Numbered from the stretch's first letter, positions 14,844 through 25,146 are shown. The stretch is DNA of 54,588 bases from Akkermansiaceae bacterium (GCA_905182475.1 CAJJBR010000026.1:1-54588), one strand, 5' to 3'. The notes: generated from the sequence alone by a model not told the origin. Translations and numbers: made by a program.

Positions 14844-17098
14844 TAACGCAAGCCGCCGTCACTTCTGAGCAGACCAGCCATCTTCGCGGTCTCGGTGAGG
14901 TCAATTAGGTCACGTAAAACGTGCATCGCTTCGCGCTTCTCTGCATTCAGGCCGGAAGGCCATTTCGGAGTATCGTCCAAATTCGCAGTTTCATCAACGG
15001 CACGGCGCATGTAATCACCGTTTTCTTTGGATGGATCGTATGCTTGGAGATCGGCACCCTTTTTGAGATCGTCCAAGGTGAGTTTGTAGAAGGTGAATCT
15101 GTTCGCATCTGCCTTGGCAACTTCCGTGAATCGCTCGCGACGTTCCGCGTTGCGCTCTTTTTTGATCACTTCCGACTCAGCAATTTCCTTTTCCCTGCCC
15201 AGCTTATTCAACGAGACTTCGTTTCTCTTCAGGCGGTCCTTGGCTTTCAGAATATCTTCGATGACGTATGTGAAATCCTGACACTCCTCAACGCGTTCAC
15301 GGCTGAGCTCCTTAAGCTCTGGAATGAACAGCGCCTGCGCATCAAGAGCCTTGAAATCCGGAGCAGGCCGGATGCGGTCGTGCGGAAGGGCGTTGTCGAG
15401 GAAAGCTTCGCCTACATCAAGAGCGTCCGTGATACTCGGTAGAACAATGCCCGGAACAACCCCGTCCATTTGCGTAGACGAGCCGGAAGGACGGTAGAAT
15501 TTCTGGATGGTGACTTTCAGGTAACCCGCTTTCTTACGAGCAGCGAAGAGCGGAAGCATGCGACCGATATCCATTGGTTGCTGGACGGTTCCTTTTCCGA
15601 AAGTAGAGGAATCCCCGACTACCACCGCCCGGTTGTAGTCCTGAAGCGCGCCGGCAATAATCTCACTTGCGGATGCACTGCTTTTGTCGGTCATCACCAC
15701 CATCGGGCCGGTATAAATCGGCTTCTTATCATCCGAATCTTTCACCTGCACCTGCCCAAGGGTGTTTTTCACCTGAACCACCGGGCCGCTCGGAACGAAA
15801 AACCCTGTCATCCGCCGGACTTCTTCGAGCGAACCGCCGCCGTTGTTACGGAGATCGAAGATCAGGCCGTCCATTTTCTCCTCCATGAGGCGGACAAGGA
15901 TGCGCTCCACATCTACCGAACAGCGGGTAAGGCCTTCGTCAAAATCCGCATAAAAGGAAGGCAGAGTGATCACACCAATCCGGCGGACTTTGCCCTCTTC
16001 GTTTTTCATCTCGATCATCTCGCCGCTGGCCTGTTCATCCTTGAGTTCCACTTTGTCGCGCTCGATCACGATAATTTTGGTTTCACCCGGGGCACCGCCG
16101 GATGGCTCTACCTTTAGGGCAACGGATGTTCCTTCGGCGCCACGGATCAGATCGACCACCTTGTCGATGCTCATGAACATGATGTCCGTTGTGTCTTCGG
16201 TGCTTTCCGTGTTTAGCGAATTCACGCCCACAACGCGGTCGTTCAGTTTTAACTGCCCCTCTTTATCTGCAGGCCCTCCAACAACGATCCCCTTGATGAT
16301 TGTCGCGCCGTCTTCTTCCGCTTGGAGCAATGCCCCAATACCAACAAGTTCGTTTTTCATCCCGTCCTTAAACCGGCTCATTTCACGGAAACTCATGTAG
16401 TCCGTATGCGGATCATACGCGCGGGAAACGGCACTCAGGAAATAGTTTGCTACATCCTCGTCGTCCACGTCCTGGACACTTGCGAGCAGGCGCTTGTAGC
16501 GCAGGGCTACCTTTTCACGCGGACCGAGGTCATTCGCGCCGGGATCCGGCTTACCTTGTTCCTCGGCCATGCGGGTGAGGGTTTCACGGCGAAGGGTTTC
16601 TGCGAGAACCGCCTCCTTGATCTGGTGCTCCCAAACCCTGCGTGCTTCCTTCTCGTCCTTCGGCCAGACCGCGTCCTTGCGGGACATCATGACGGTTTGA
16701 TCGCCGGTGAAGTCGAAATCGCCTGCGAGTATTTCCTCGGCATGCTTGACCCTCTGCGCGACCCTTACCCTGAACATGCTGTAGATCTCGGTGCCCGGCT
16801 CCATGCTATTTCCTTGAAGCAACAGGGTGTGCAAGCGTTCGCCATATTGGGCACTGAAGCTGTCGATATCCTTCTGCGTGAAGTAGAGCTTCTGGAAATC
16901 CAGATCCGCGAGGTAATCACCAAAAAAATTTCGGCTCAGTTCGGCATTATACGGCAAACGCGCGAAATGGCTATTCTGCAGCATGATTGCCATCTGCTTG
17001 CCGACTTCGTTGAAGTCAGCTTGCTGGGCGCAGGCCGGGTGAGTCAGAGTCGCGAGGCCGATGGCGAAGGTCGCATTGCGTAGCCAGGGAGTAATCAT
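14843..17098 (-). CDS. prc: Tail-specific carboxy-terminal protease Prc (S41)
   Basis: 751-residue periplasmic processing protease. Order of parts: signal peptide (cleaved near ACAQQ), helical N-terminal domain to ~235, PDZ domain ~245-345 (VGIGALLQ, GGPADKEGQLKLNDRVVGVN), S41 protease core ~370-560, and the C-terminal Prc extension. The catalytic dyad is visible as Ser476 in SSASASE and Lys502 in FGKGTVQQ. It degrades or trims proteins by their C-termini and, in E. coli, acts on peptidoglycan hydrolases and FtsI. First gene of the coupled Prc-YggS-DUF971 set. Confidence 0.93.
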   Translation of the reverse strand: MITPWLRNATFAIGLATLTHPACAQQADFNEVGKQMAIMLQNSHFARLPYNAELSRNFFGDYLADLDFQKLYFTQKDIDSFSAQYGERLHTLLLQGNSMEPGTEIYSMFRVRVAQRVKHAEEILAGDFDFTGDQTVMMSRKDAVWPKDEKEARRVWEHQIKEAVLAETLRRETLTRMAEEQGKPDPGANDLGPREKVALRYKRLLASVQDVDDEDVANYFLSAVSRAYDPHTDYMSFREMSRFKDGMKNELVGIGALLQAEEDGATIIKGIVVGGPADKEGQLKLNDRVVGVNSLNTESTEDTTDIMFMSIDKVVDLIRGAEGTSVALKVEPSGGAPGETKIIVIERDKVELKDEQASGEMIEMKNEEGKVRRIGVITLPSFYADFDEGLTRCSVDVERILVRLMEEKMDGLIFDLRNNGGGSLEEVRRMTGFFVPSGPVVQVKNTLGQVQVKDSDDKKPIYTGPMVVMTDKSSASASEIIAGALQDYNRAVVVGDSSTFGKGTVQQPMDIGRMLPLFAARKKAGYLKVTIQKFYRPSGSSTQMDGVVPGIVLPSITDALDVGEAFLDNALPHDRIRPAPDFKALDAQALFIPELKELSRERVEECQDFTYVIEDILKAKDRLKRNEVSLNKLGREKEIAESEVIKKERNAERRERFTEVAKADANRFTFYKLTLDDLKKGADLQAYDPSKENGDYMRRAVDETANLDDTPKWPSGLNAEKREAMHVLRDLIDLTETAKMAGLLRSDGGLR

Positions 17099-17199
17099 AA
17101 TGTAATAACGTCAGTCAGGATGAAATTGTTTCACATAAATTTGCCATATATCTCCGGGATGTCGATCCAGAAAACCCGCCCCTGGCCATTACGTGAGCC

Positions 17200-17643
17200 T
17201 TACCACGCCGTGATGTCAGCAGGAACGTGATTCGCAGTGGTGGAGAGCGAACATTGCAAATACACCTCACCTACCGGTGGGACAGTGTCGTTACCGAAAC
17301 TAATTCCATAGGAATAGGCTCCGGAAGCCGGGCAACTCGGCGTTTGTTCAACGAATTTTCCGAGCCCCATGATCCGTATCTGTAGGCCGGGGACATTTCC
17401 CCCCGGATTGTATCCGTAGAGGTTCGAAAAACTGCGAATGCCGTTCTGAACATTCCGGATGTTCATGATGCAAAGAGTCCTGTCGGAGCCTTTTTTCCAT
17501 GCGTTTGCACCGACAAAAAGAATCGATATCAAGGAAAGAAGAACGAGGATGACAACGGTCATCTCAAGCAGCGTCATTCCGCTCATACGTCCGGAGTGGG
17601 ACCTCCGGTCGGGCGTGGCTCTATGTTTGGGATTAAATTTCAT
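17200..17643 (-). CDS. Prepilin/pseudopilin-like protein (N-methylation domain)
   Basis: 147 residues. The type IV prepilin signal SGMTLLEMTVVILVLLSLI is seen after an unusually long basic leader of ~22 residues; cleavage would fall after Gly with Met next and Glu at +5. A short C-terminal globular part has three to four Cys. Single pseudopilins of this type are numerous in Verrucomicrobia, where their role is unclear; no secretion or pilus genes are adjacent. The upstream gap to 17738 is AT-rich (runs of A and T at 17680-17705), a plausible promoter region. Confidence 0.75.
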   Translation of the reverse strand: MKFNPKHRATPDRRSHSGRMSGMTLLEMTVVILVLLSLISILFVGANAWKKGSDRTLCIMNIRNVQNGIRSFSNLYGYNPGGNVPGLQIRIMGLGKFVEQTPSCPASGAYSYGISFGNDTVPPVGEVYLQCSLSTTANHVPADITAW

Positions 17644-17738
17644 AGTTGGGGGGGGCTAGTCACAAATAGAAAACGAGTTTTTTGAAAAAGATTAAGCTTT
17701 TTTTAAAGCCATAAAGATTCATTTCAAAACAAGCTCAC

Positions 17739-19691
17739 TTATCCACCCCTCTTAACTTCTTTTTCAAATTCATTGAAAAGCTCTTTTAGCTCCTCGATTT
17801 TCTCCTTGCCTGCGAATTTCTGCAACCTGTCAAAAGAAACTCTATTCAGGAATTTCCGCGTCCGATTTTCTCCGACCAAAAGATCAATTTCCGGAAGAAG
17901 CCTTGCACCTTTTGGAGTAGAGAGGATGGGCAGGAAGAATTCCTTCGCCTCATCCCCTTCACCTGTGGAAACACGTGCCGCGACCCATGAAGCGGAGCGG
18001 TAAATCTTTTGGAGAGTCCCCCTTCCCTGCCTGGAATTCTCGAGGTCGTAGCTCAGGTTCCTCAATGCCTTGATCGGGATATCACCCTCTTCTCCAAGCC
18101 AGGCAACCCACCCCAAAGCCGCGTCCAGATCTCGAACAGCAAGCGCGTCCAACCACTTCGCGACTAGCTCCTTCACCTCACCGTCTTCCAGTGGGTCGCT
18201 GAAATCGATTTTTGCGACCCTCTCACTGGATACCAGCAACCCTCCCCGCCATGACAGCCGCCAATTGGGTTCGGAGTCCTTGATCCATTGAGAAAGAACC
18301 TTCTGGCTTTTCCTCTCCTTTACCGAAACAACCCCCGGCGCCCAGATCCATCCTTTCTCACTTTTCTTAAAATACAGTGTCTTCAGCTCGAATTGGTCGG
18401 GATCCGCCGGCAAAAACCATTGATAGGTGGCGGCCGCCAGAATCCCTTCTTCACGGAAACCTAGCGCAACTGGAGCGCGGAACGAACCCGGCTGATTGAG
18501 CGACCACCAGATCTCCGCGGCAGCACCACAGGCGATCCTCGCATCCTTCCCCTTCCCGCTGAAATCGACCTTGGCGAGCACATTGCGTAGCCCACCCGAT
18601 TTCAACCCGGTAAGCACGGTATCGCAGGCCACGGCTGCCGTAGGCGCTACTTCCAATGGATGGTATTTCCGAAGATCCCGCGGAAAACGATCAAGCAGAT
18701 CTACATCGAGATCGTCATCCGAGTCTAGCTCGTCGGCATCATTGTGAAGCAGGACATACGGCAGATCGATCTTCCACCTGCCTCCTTCATCCTTGGTAAA
18801 CTCCAGGTGCAGAATCTCGATCTTACCCAAGGTTCCGCTCTTTTCCGCGCGTGCCGGATCAAGGCAGGCTATGGAAACCAGCCCCGCCTTTTCCGATCGC
18901 TCCTCGTTCACCCGGACGCGCACAACGTCTGGAGAAACGATCAGTCTCCAGGCGCTTCCCAAATCCTTCGCAGAACTTACCGCAGCCTGCGATGCCCTCA
19001 GACGCTCCGCCCAATCCGATGGCAGTGGCTCTCCCAACCCTCCAAGGAAACCAAGCACGGCAGCCTGTTTCCCGTCAGCACAAGCTTCCATGAAAAGGTC
19101 TGCGATCTTCCCGATATCGTCTCCTTCTAGATTCTCTCCGACGATATTTCCCTTAATCAAATCCCGTGTACGCTCGGCAGATTCGGAAATGAGTTTCTCA
19201 AGACCCAGCACCCGTTCCCTAGACATCCATCCTTCCAGCCCACCGACCCGCTTCCGCAATGGCACCGTGTAACCAGCCACCGCATTTTCAAAGGAAGCCA
19301 GGACAGGCGCCGGAAACCAGTCAGCTCCTCGCTTAACGAGTGCGACCGGAAATATCTGTAAATGCCCAGAATCGAAGCCCCCCGTCTTATTCACCATCAC
19401 CGCGGCAAACTCCCCCTCCTCTTTCACCTCGCCCAACTCTAGGCGACCCCCTTGCAAATCCTCCCCTAGTCTCTCCAGTCTCTTCCGTATCTGAAGACGC
19501 TTGGCCTCGGCCGTGTGTTCCTGCAGCGCAGTGTCACCGCCAGGTTCAAGATCTACTTTCCCATCCCTGACTTTTCCCAAGAAATCCAAAGCCGCCGACC
19601 CTGGCTCGTTCGCATAAAGCGTAGAACAAACCAGCCCGAAAATAAGGAATGCATACCCTTTCACTGGTAGGAAGATGCACCGCTCCAACAT
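17739..19691 (-). CDS. Large exported protein with internal repeats, unknown function
   Basis: 650 residues with a signal peptide (YAFLIFGLVCSTLYANE) and no further membrane segment. I do not recognise the family. The body appears to hold four similar alpha+beta units, each with a pattern of alternating strands ending in a hydrophobic W/F-x-x-P turn, for example WFPAPVLASF near 130, WKIDLPYVL near 310 and WIWAPGVVSV near 465; this hints at NTF2/SnoaL-like or related repeats. A long acidic loop (DELDSDDDLDVDLLD) lies near 335. The start at 19691 has no clear ribosome site; a GTG at 19664 would give a tidier signal peptide. M23 peptidase lies 48 bp upstream. Confidence 0.6.
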   Translation of the reverse strand: MLERCIFLPVKGYAFLIFGLVCSTLYANEPGSAALDFLGKVRDGKVDLEPGGDTALQEHTAEAKRLQIRKRLERLGEDLQGGRLELGEVKEEGEFAAVMVNKTGGFDSGHLQIFPVALVKRGADWFPAPVLASFENAVAGYTVPLRKRVGGLEGWMSRERVLGLEKLISESAERTRDLIKGNIVGENLEGDDIGKIADLFMEACADGKQAAVLGFLGGLGEPLPSDWAERLRASQAAVSSAKDLGSAWRLIVSPDVVRVRVNEERSEKAGLVSIACLDPARAEKSGTLGKIEILHLEFTKDEGGRWKIDLPYVLLHNDADELDSDDDLDVDLLDRFPRDLRKYHPLEVAPTAAVACDTVLTGLKSGGLRNVLAKVDFSGKGKDARIACGAAAEIWWSLNQPGSFRAPVALGFREEGILAAATYQWFLPADPDQFELKTLYFKKSEKGWIWAPGVVSVKERKSQKVLSQWIKDSEPNWRLSWRGGLLVSSERVAKIDFSDPLEDGEVKELVAKWLDALAVRDLDAALGWVAWLGEEGDIPIKALRNLSYDLENSRQGRGTLQKIYRSASWVAARVSTGEGDEAKEFFLPILSTPKGARLLPEIDLLVGENRTRKFLNRVSFDRLQKFAGKEKIEELKELFNEFEKEVKRGG

Positions 19692-19738
19692 ATTTTAAAA
19701 GCCCGGATTCCGGATAGTGACGAGCGGGCTAGCTAAGA

Positions 19739-20773
19739 TCACTCTCCTTCCGCCATAGCAAAATCATCCATGACCAATGACACCATTTTTTTTCCGCCGT
19801 GGCTAAGGGTCGTATTTTTCCCCTTACCGGTCAGTAGCCCACGGGTGAGCCAGCGTTGGGAAATTTCCGAAGGCCGGAGATGGGTCACAATCGGTTCGGA
19901 AACAGGTCGAATACTCGGGGTGAATGAGATCGCATGACCGGTTGCCGCGAAACCGACTTCCCATGAAACTGCTCCGGCCACGCCATCGCGCATCATCCAA
20001 GGATACCTTTCAAGAAATTCAGGATCATTATCGGAGGCGGGGACGGCGACTTTAAATTGCATCGGGCGGCTCAGCACAAATTGACTAAAACTAAGGTTCG
20101 GGTTCTTTTTGTGCTCTAGGAAAAGCGATGCGACATCGACTCCGGCAATATTCATCCCGTTGTAGTTCCCGTGGTAGTTCGCGCTTCCAAAATGCGACTT
20201 GTGCCAGCCTTCGTAGTGCTCACTCATCACCAGACCTACCTCAAGATGGACGTGAGCCCTAATGCGATTAAGCCCCCTCCCAGTGTAACCCATTCTACCC
20301 AACACGGAACCGGCCTTCACCGTATCGCCTGGACTCACGGTGACCTCTGCTAGGTGGGCATAGAGTGAAACTACTTTCGAATTATCCCATTCGTGCTCCA
20401 CCACCACGTATTTGCCGTAGTTGCTACGCCCGGAAATCGGACTCGTATGCACGACTTTCCCTACCGAGATACTCATTACCAGATCCAAAGGGTTGCCCGC
20501 CTTGTCACGTTTTATCGGGGCAATATCGACGCCCTCATGGAAACGGCTCATCACCAGCTGCCCATCCACACGGATCGGTGAGCGCACGTAACCGAATGAA
20601 CCACCCTCCCAAGGTTTCGAAGTCTCTCCCTCAAACGAGCGATCCACGTACATGTAGAACCGTTCCGGTTGACCGGTGAAAAGATGGTTATTCTCCGTGG
20701 GAAGTTTGAGCTCCAAGGGAGCCGAAAGCGCACATGTTGCGAAAGCGGCAAGGCTAAAAAAAATCCGAATCAT
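19739..20773 (-). CDS. Exported M23-family metallopeptidase
   Basis: 344 residues with signal peptide (IFFSLAAFATCALSA). The M23/LytM zinc site is complete: FHEGVDIAP (H-x-x-x-D), the glycine-rich SNYGKYVVVEH, LYAHL, and RAHVHLEVG (H-x-H). M23 enzymes cut peptidoglycan cross-bridges or act as scaffolds for amidases; intact zinc ligands favour an active endopeptidase. A C-terminal ~130-residue region is not recognised. Six bases separate it from the upstream SecD-P1-like gene, so the two are co-transcribed. Confidence 0.87.
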   Translation of the reverse strand: MIRIFFSLAAFATCALSAPLELKLPTENNHLFTGQPERFYMYVDRSFEGETSKPWEGGSFGYVRSPIRVDGQLVMSRFHEGVDIAPIKRDKAGNPLDLVMSISVGKVVHTSPISGRSNYGKYVVVEHEWDNSKVVSLYAHLAEVTVSPGDTVKAGSVLGRMGYTGRGLNRIRAHVHLEVGLVMSEHYEGWHKSHFGSANYHGNYNGMNIAGVDVASLFLEHKKNPNLSFSQFVLSRPMQFKVAVPASDNDPEFLERYPWMMRDGVAGAVSWEVGFAATGHAISFTPSIRPVSEPIVTHLRPSEISQRWLTRGLLTGKGKNTTLSHGGKKMVSLVMDDFAMAEGE

Positions 20774-20779
20774 AAAATC

Positions 20780-21259
20780 TTAGCGTTTCTTCTTCTCGCC
20801 GATGCGTGGCATCGCCTTATCCATCTCCTTGACCTCTTCGAGCGATAAACCCCTCCAAATTACGACCGCCCCGTCATTAATTGGCTGATCCACCAGCACC
20901 CCATCTACGATACGCCCGAAAGCCATGCAAACAAACCACTTGCCGATGTTATCTGCCGTCACGGCAGCCAGACGCCTTTGCGCAGCATTCTTGAGCTGGA
21001 AAATCGCTCCGTAAGATGCTTGGTCACCTGCTGGAAACGGGCTGAACGCCACCAGATCCTTCGATGAGATATCCGGGACTCTCCGGAAAAATCGTTGTTT
21101 GCCGAAAACCTCATGGGGGAAAATCATTTTCGGATTGTCCGTCCCCGCCGTTTCCATGTGAAAGGAGATCCGAGCCGCTTTTTTTTTCCCACCCGCAACA
21201 GCAGGAGGCGCAATCACAAGCAGCGCAGCGAAAGCCAGCAATGCAGTAAGGAATTTCAT
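20780..21259 (-). CDS. Exported protein resembling an isolated SecDF P1-head domain
   Basis: About 159 residues from the ATG at 21259, which begins a clean signal peptide (MKFLTALLAFAALLVIAPP, cut after AVA). The mature part ends with the pattern TADNIGKWFVCMAFGRIVDG, then QPINDGAVVIWRGLSLEEV. This resembles the P1-head of SecD (T-x-x-N-x-G-K, D-G-x-V, P-x-I-x-x-x-x-x-I-x-G, S-x-E-E). No membrane helices are present, so it is not a translocase subunit. The pairing with an M23 peptidase hints at an envelope role. Domain call is by eye only. Confidence 0.55.
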   Translation of the reverse strand: MKFLTALLAFAALLVIAPPAVAGGKKKAARISFHMETAGTDNPKMIFPHEVFGKQRFFRRVPDISSKDLVAFSPFPAGDQASYGAIFQLKNAAQRRLAAVTADNIGKWFVCMAFGRIVDGVLVDQPINDGAVVIWRGLSLEEVKEMDKAMPRIGEKKKR

Positions 21260-21313
21260 AACGGGATGAAACCACATCACCGGCTGCAAGAAAGGAAAAT
21301 CACCGCAAGCAGG

Positions 21314-21878
21314 TCACTTCCCAAGCCGCTTAGCCAGCTGTGCCTTCAGTTCGGAAACAAGCTCCGGCCCTGAGGCTGCGAGGTTCTTAGTTTCACCTTC
21401 CGGGGTAGTGTGATCGTAAAGTTCAACGGTGCCTCCCTTGTGGAAAATCAGGCGATGAGTGGTGGTGCGTATCGTAGAAGCCTTCGAATTATAGGAAACC
21501 GCGTTACGACCCGCAGCGGCGGCATCGCTGACCTGGGGGAGCAGCGAAGTTCCGTCTAGGGACTTCGGTTTAGCTATCTCCACAAGTTCGCAGACGATTG
21601 GAAACAATATCGATGATCTCAACTATGGCATCAGATGCCTATCCCATGAAAAGAGCATATCGCGACGCTCCACAGGTCGGAGCCTGCACGTAATGTCGGT
21701 TGAAGACCCGGCCACGTTTTGCGAGCGCATCGATGTTCGGGGAACTGATGTAGTCCACACTGTAGCTGCCGAGTTCAGGCCGCAGGTCATCTATGCAGAT
21801 GAGAATGAAATCCTTGGGAGCAGCGCCTGCCGCCTGGAGGAGTGCGAAGAAAGCGAAGAGCTTGATGATATTTTTCAT
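21314..21878 (-). pseudogene. Sulfatase pseudogene with internal deletion and frameshift
   Basis: The N-part (from ATG 21878) has a signal peptide, the metal-site strand LICIDDLRPELG, and the formylglycine motif TCGASR followed by YALFMG, where it stops. The C-part in another frame resumes at VEIIDI, just before SLDGTSLLP and ends with ELYDHTTPEGETKNLA, the standard sulfatase C-terminus. About 300 central residues of a normal ~480 are missing, and a 1-base frame change separates the VEIIDI strand from the rest. It was an iduronate-2-sulfatase-like enzyme and cannot be active now. Confidence 0.85.
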
Positions 21879-21888
21879 GGGCGAAGAA

Positions 21889-22135
21889 TCACCCTTTGCG
21901 ACCTGTCTTTGCAACCACTTGCCCCTCGAAGAAATCCTGCGCCAGCCCGGCGTTACATTGCCGGATCTGCGAGGTGAGGCTCAGCAAGCGCTTTGTTGCC
22001 GGTGTGCGACCCAGCCCCGCATCTTCGAAAAACTTGCGCCAGTAATTGGTTATCCAGCGACAAATCGGCTTGGTTCAAGCCGATTTGCTTTCGTCGCTTC
22101 CTTATGCGACGTCCTAATTTTTCACTGCTCATCAT
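21889..22135 (-). pseudogene. HTH gene wreck (HipB-like N-terminus, second frame downstream)
   Basis: From ATG 22135 the frame reads KLGRRIRKRRKQIGLNQADL, the first two helices of an XRE/HipB-type repressor, then loses sense. A second frame ending at 21889 reads WRKFFEDAGL followed by ~40 residues to a stop, a plausible C-terminal piece of another protein; a HipA-like toxin end is possible but unproven. I read this as a deletion joining two former genes. Confidence 0.4.
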
Positions 22136-22232
22136 GCCTCGATTATTGTTACCGAAAGGGAATAGAACGACGTGACTCATGGGACGGAGATGGCACTACT
22201 CCTCATGGTCGGCACGATAGACCGGGAGTAGT

Positions 22233-22254
22233 GTGGCGTTCTGGAGAACGCCAC
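22233..22254. repeat. GCGTTCT/AGAACGC palindrome, copy 2
   Basis: GTGGCGTTCT-GG-AGAACGCCAC, a perfect inverted repeat with a 2-base centre, between the HTH wreck and topB. Same core as 4227, 39641 and 39682. Confidence 0.65.
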
Positions 22255-22334
22255 TCCGGGGGCGGGGTCTGTTGAAAGCGCCGCTTGGAAGGGTTCACTC
22301 CAACGAGGGTGATCGGGCGGTCAGATTTTGAAGT

Positions 22335-22357
22335 GGGACGGGCGAGCCGCGCGTCCC
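22335..22357. terminator. GC-rich hairpin just downstream of topB
   Basis: GGGACG (22335-22340) pairs with CGTCCC (22352-22357), 20 bp past the topB stop. No T-run follows on the topB strand, so it may be a repeat or a weak or factor-assisted terminator. Confidence 0.3.
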
Positions 22358-22376
22358 TACCTTTTCAGGTTTTGGA

Positions 22377-24938
22377 TCACTCGTCGTCGCTCGTCTTTTT
22401 GGCGGCTTTCTTTGCTGCCTTTTTTGCGACTTTTTTGGCTGCGCGTGGTGGGAAATCAAACCCGATTTTTGCGACCTTGGTATCGAAGGTGAGGTGGGCG
22501 TCGAACTTTCGCTTGGTGCGGTTCGAGATAAAGCCTTTGAGGAGATCGGTTTTTCCTTCGGCGATGAGTTTGACCGCCTGGTCTTCCGGGATTTCGCGTT
22601 GGAGGATGGTTTTTCCAATACGGACTCCGTGTTTGTCCTTTTTCGTGACGATGTCCGGAACGTAATATGCCTTGTCGGTTGCGTAAATCTTGTGGCTCTT
22701 GCCGTCGGGCATTTCTGCGGTTCCGATGACCATGTCTTCTTTTAGGTCGGGAGCTTTGTCGTCGTCACCTTCGAAGAGGAAATTCACTTTGAATTTTTCG
22801 TCCAGTTGGAGCGAGGCATCGAAGGGTTTGTTGAAACGGGATTTGAAGCCTTGAAGCGGCCCAACCAGCCCCTTGCTCATGAGGGTCTTGAGCTCGTCTT
22901 CGGAAAGCGGGCGACCGGCGATGTATTTCTTCACTTTGATCGGAAGCTCCGGATCGCGGGACTCGAAGGTCGCGTCGGTCTGCTTGAGGACGAGCGTGCC
23001 ATGGATGGGGTGCTCGACTTCGACATCATCAAACTTCTTGTTCTTCGCTTCCTCCGCGAGAGCGTGCGCCTTAGAAACGATCTCGTTGGTGTAGTCGATG
23101 ATTTCCTTCATGAACTCGGGGCGCTGTAGATCCCCGTGTTCCATCTGGCGGAGCTTGTATTCCCAATCGCCAGTCATCTTCGGCGAGTAGAGGCCTTCGA
23201 TGTCCATCTGTATCACGAGCTGGATGAGACGGCGCCCGGAGGGGGTAACGGTAAGCTCACGTCCGTCGCGAAGGAGGTATTTCTGGGCGATGAGGCCTTC
23301 GATCGTGGCCGCACGTGTCGCGGGTGTGCCGAGGCCTCGCTCGGACATGGCCTCGCGGAGTTCCTCGTCGTTGACCAAGAGCTTCCCTGCACCTTCCATT
23401 GCGGAGAGGAGTGTGGATTCCGTGAAACGGGCTGGCGGGCGGGTTTGCTCGTTGATGAGTTCGACAGGATCGGCTTTGGCGGTTTCCCCAGAAGTGATCC
23501 CTACGAGGCCGTCCTTGCCTGCTGCAACGCCCGGTTGGCGACCGTAAACTTCAAGCCAGCCAGGAACAACGAGAACGCGGCCTTCGGTTTTGAAAACATC
23601 CTTGGTGCCACCTTCCTCGATGACCGAGAGACGGGTGGTCTGCTCGAACTCCGCATGCGGGTAGAATACCGCGATGGTGCGTTTCACAACCATGTCATAG
23701 AGCTTCTGTTCGGCCTCGGAGAGCTTGGCAAAGGTGCCGGTAGGAATGATCGCGTGGTGGTCTGAGACCTTCGCCGTATTGAAAATGCGTTTCGACGTGT
23801 GCAGCTTCGGCCCCTTGTCATCTTTCCCGGCCAGCACGGCTTTCGCGTATTGTGCCTCGTCCAGATCGCTGTTTCCGATCTTCTGGAAAGTTTCACGGAC
23901 TTCCGGGACGTAATCCTCCGGAAGATAGCGGGAGTCTGTCCGGGGATAGGTCAGAACCTTGTGCTTTTCATAAAGCGCTTGGGCGATCTGGAGGGTTCCT
24001 TTCGCGGAAAACGGAGCCTCGCGCTGGAGTGTGGTGAGATCGTAAAGTTGTGGGGCGATCTGAGTGCTAGATTTCTTTTGCTCAGAAATTTCAGCGGTCT
24101 TCCCGTCACAACGGTCGCGGATGTCTTTTGCAAGCGACTGATCCCAGATCCGCTCTGCTTTACCATGGGGCTTCTCTTTATCTTTCTTAAACGCTGGGTC
24201 GATCCATTTCCCTAGGTAATCACCTGCGGCAACACCGAAGGTTCCATGAACTTCGAAATACGGCTCAGACGTGAATGCTTGGATCTCCTCTTCGCGAGCG
24301 GCGAGGATGGCGAGAGTCGGGGTCTGAACGCGGCCAGCGGCGGTGATATTGAATCCACCGTGGCGGGAGTTGAAACAGGTGAAGGCACGGGTAGCGTTGA
24401 GGCCGACGAGCCAATCGGACTCCGAGCGGCACTTCGCGGCATCGGCAAGGGGTTTCATTTCCTCATCGGAGCGGAGGTTTTCCCATGCAGTGACGATGGC
24501 TCCGGTGGTCATGGACTGCATCCAGAGGCGCCTGACCGGTTTGTCGATTTTCCCGATCTCCATGATATAGCGGAAAATCAGCTCCCCTTCCCGGCCGGCA
24601 TCGCAAGCATTGACGATTTGATCGACATCCTTGCGTTTCGCGAACTTGAGGACTTTTTTCAGCTTGGCCTCGGACTGTTCGATGGGATCGAGGGTGAATG
24701 TTTCGGGAATCGCGGGAAGGACGTCGAATTTCCACGGGAGTTTTTTCCCATTCGGCCCCATCGGCATGCGCAGTTCGACCAAATGGCCGACGGCGGAAGT
24801 GATGATCGCGCCCTCGTTTTCGTAATGAATATCGCGACCTGCGCCTTTCTTCTCAAATTTCCCTAGGGTCTTGGTCAGAGCCTTGGAGAGATCGTTCATT
24901 ACGGACGGTTTTTCTGCGATGATGAGTATTTTTCCCAT
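22377..24938 (-). CDS. topB: DNA topoisomerase III (type IA) with Lys-rich tail
   Basis: About 853 residues. Relaxes or decatenates DNA by single-strand passage. Seen: Toprim start [12 protein letters not shown], acidic site [10 protein letters not shown], active-site Tyr in [12 protein letters not shown], and [17 protein letters not shown]. After ~600 come repeated C-terminal domains of the topoisomerase-repeat type ([20 protein letters not shown] and [19 protein letters not shown]), then a histone-like tail [16 protein letters not shown]. The open frame reaches 25079, but the Toprim motif fixes the start at ATG 24938. RecQ, its usual functional partner, is encoded 9 kb away. Confidence 0.92.
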   Translation of the reverse strand: MGKILIIAEKPSVMNDLSKALTKTLGKFEKKGAGRDIHYENEGAIITSAVGHLVELRMPMGPNGKKLPWKFDVLPAIPETFTLDPIEQSEAKLKKVLKFAKRKDVDQIVNACDAGREGELIFRYIMEIGKIDKPVRRLWMQSMTTGAIVTAWENLRSDEEMKPLADAAKCRSESDWLVGLNATRAFTCFNSRHGGFNITAAGRVQTPTLAILAAREEEIQAFTSEPYFEVHGTFGVAAGDYLGKWIDPAFKKDKEKPHGKAERIWDQSLAKDIRDRCDGKTAEISEQKKSSTQIAPQLYDLTTLQREAPFSAKGTLQIAQALYEKHKVLTYPRTDSRYLPEDYVPEVRETFQKIGNSDLDEAQYAKAVLAGKDDKGPKLHTSKRIFNTAKVSDHHAIIPTGTFAKLSEAEQKLYDMVVKRTIAVFYPHAEFEQTTRLSVIEEGGTKDVFKTEGRVLVVPGWLEVYGRQPGVAAGKDGLVGITSGETAKADPVELINEQTRPPARFTESTLLSAMEGAGKLLVNDEELREAMSERGLGTPATRAATIEGLIAQKYLLRDGRELTVTPSGRRLIQLVIQMDIEGLYSPKMTGDWEYKLRQMEHGDLQRPEFMKEIIDYTNEIVSKAHALAEEAKNKKFDDVEVEHPIHGTLVLKQTDATFESRDPELPIKVKKYIAGRPLSEDELKTLMSKGLVGPLQGFKSRFNKPFDASLQLDEKFKVNFLFEGDDDKAPDLKEDMVIGTAEMPDGKSHKIYATDKAYYVPDIVTKKDKHGVRIGKTILQREIPEDQAVKLIAEGKTDLLKGFISNRTKRKFDAHLTFDTKVAKIGFDFPPRAAKKVAKKAAKKAAKKTSDDE

Positions 24939-25146
24939 GGAAGTCGGTTGTTTGAAAAGGTGAAATGTCTGGAGGGGACTAGGCAGGGATTTTGGCAGGA
25001 TGCAAGTAGGAACTGGATTTCTGGTGCCTATGCTCGGGATGTTTGCTGGAGAAAATGGAGAAGAGGAACCACGGATCAACGCGGAGGGACGCGGAGGGAC
25101 GCGGATTTCCTGTGAATTTGGGGGGGATGGATTGTGGCTGTCGCAT

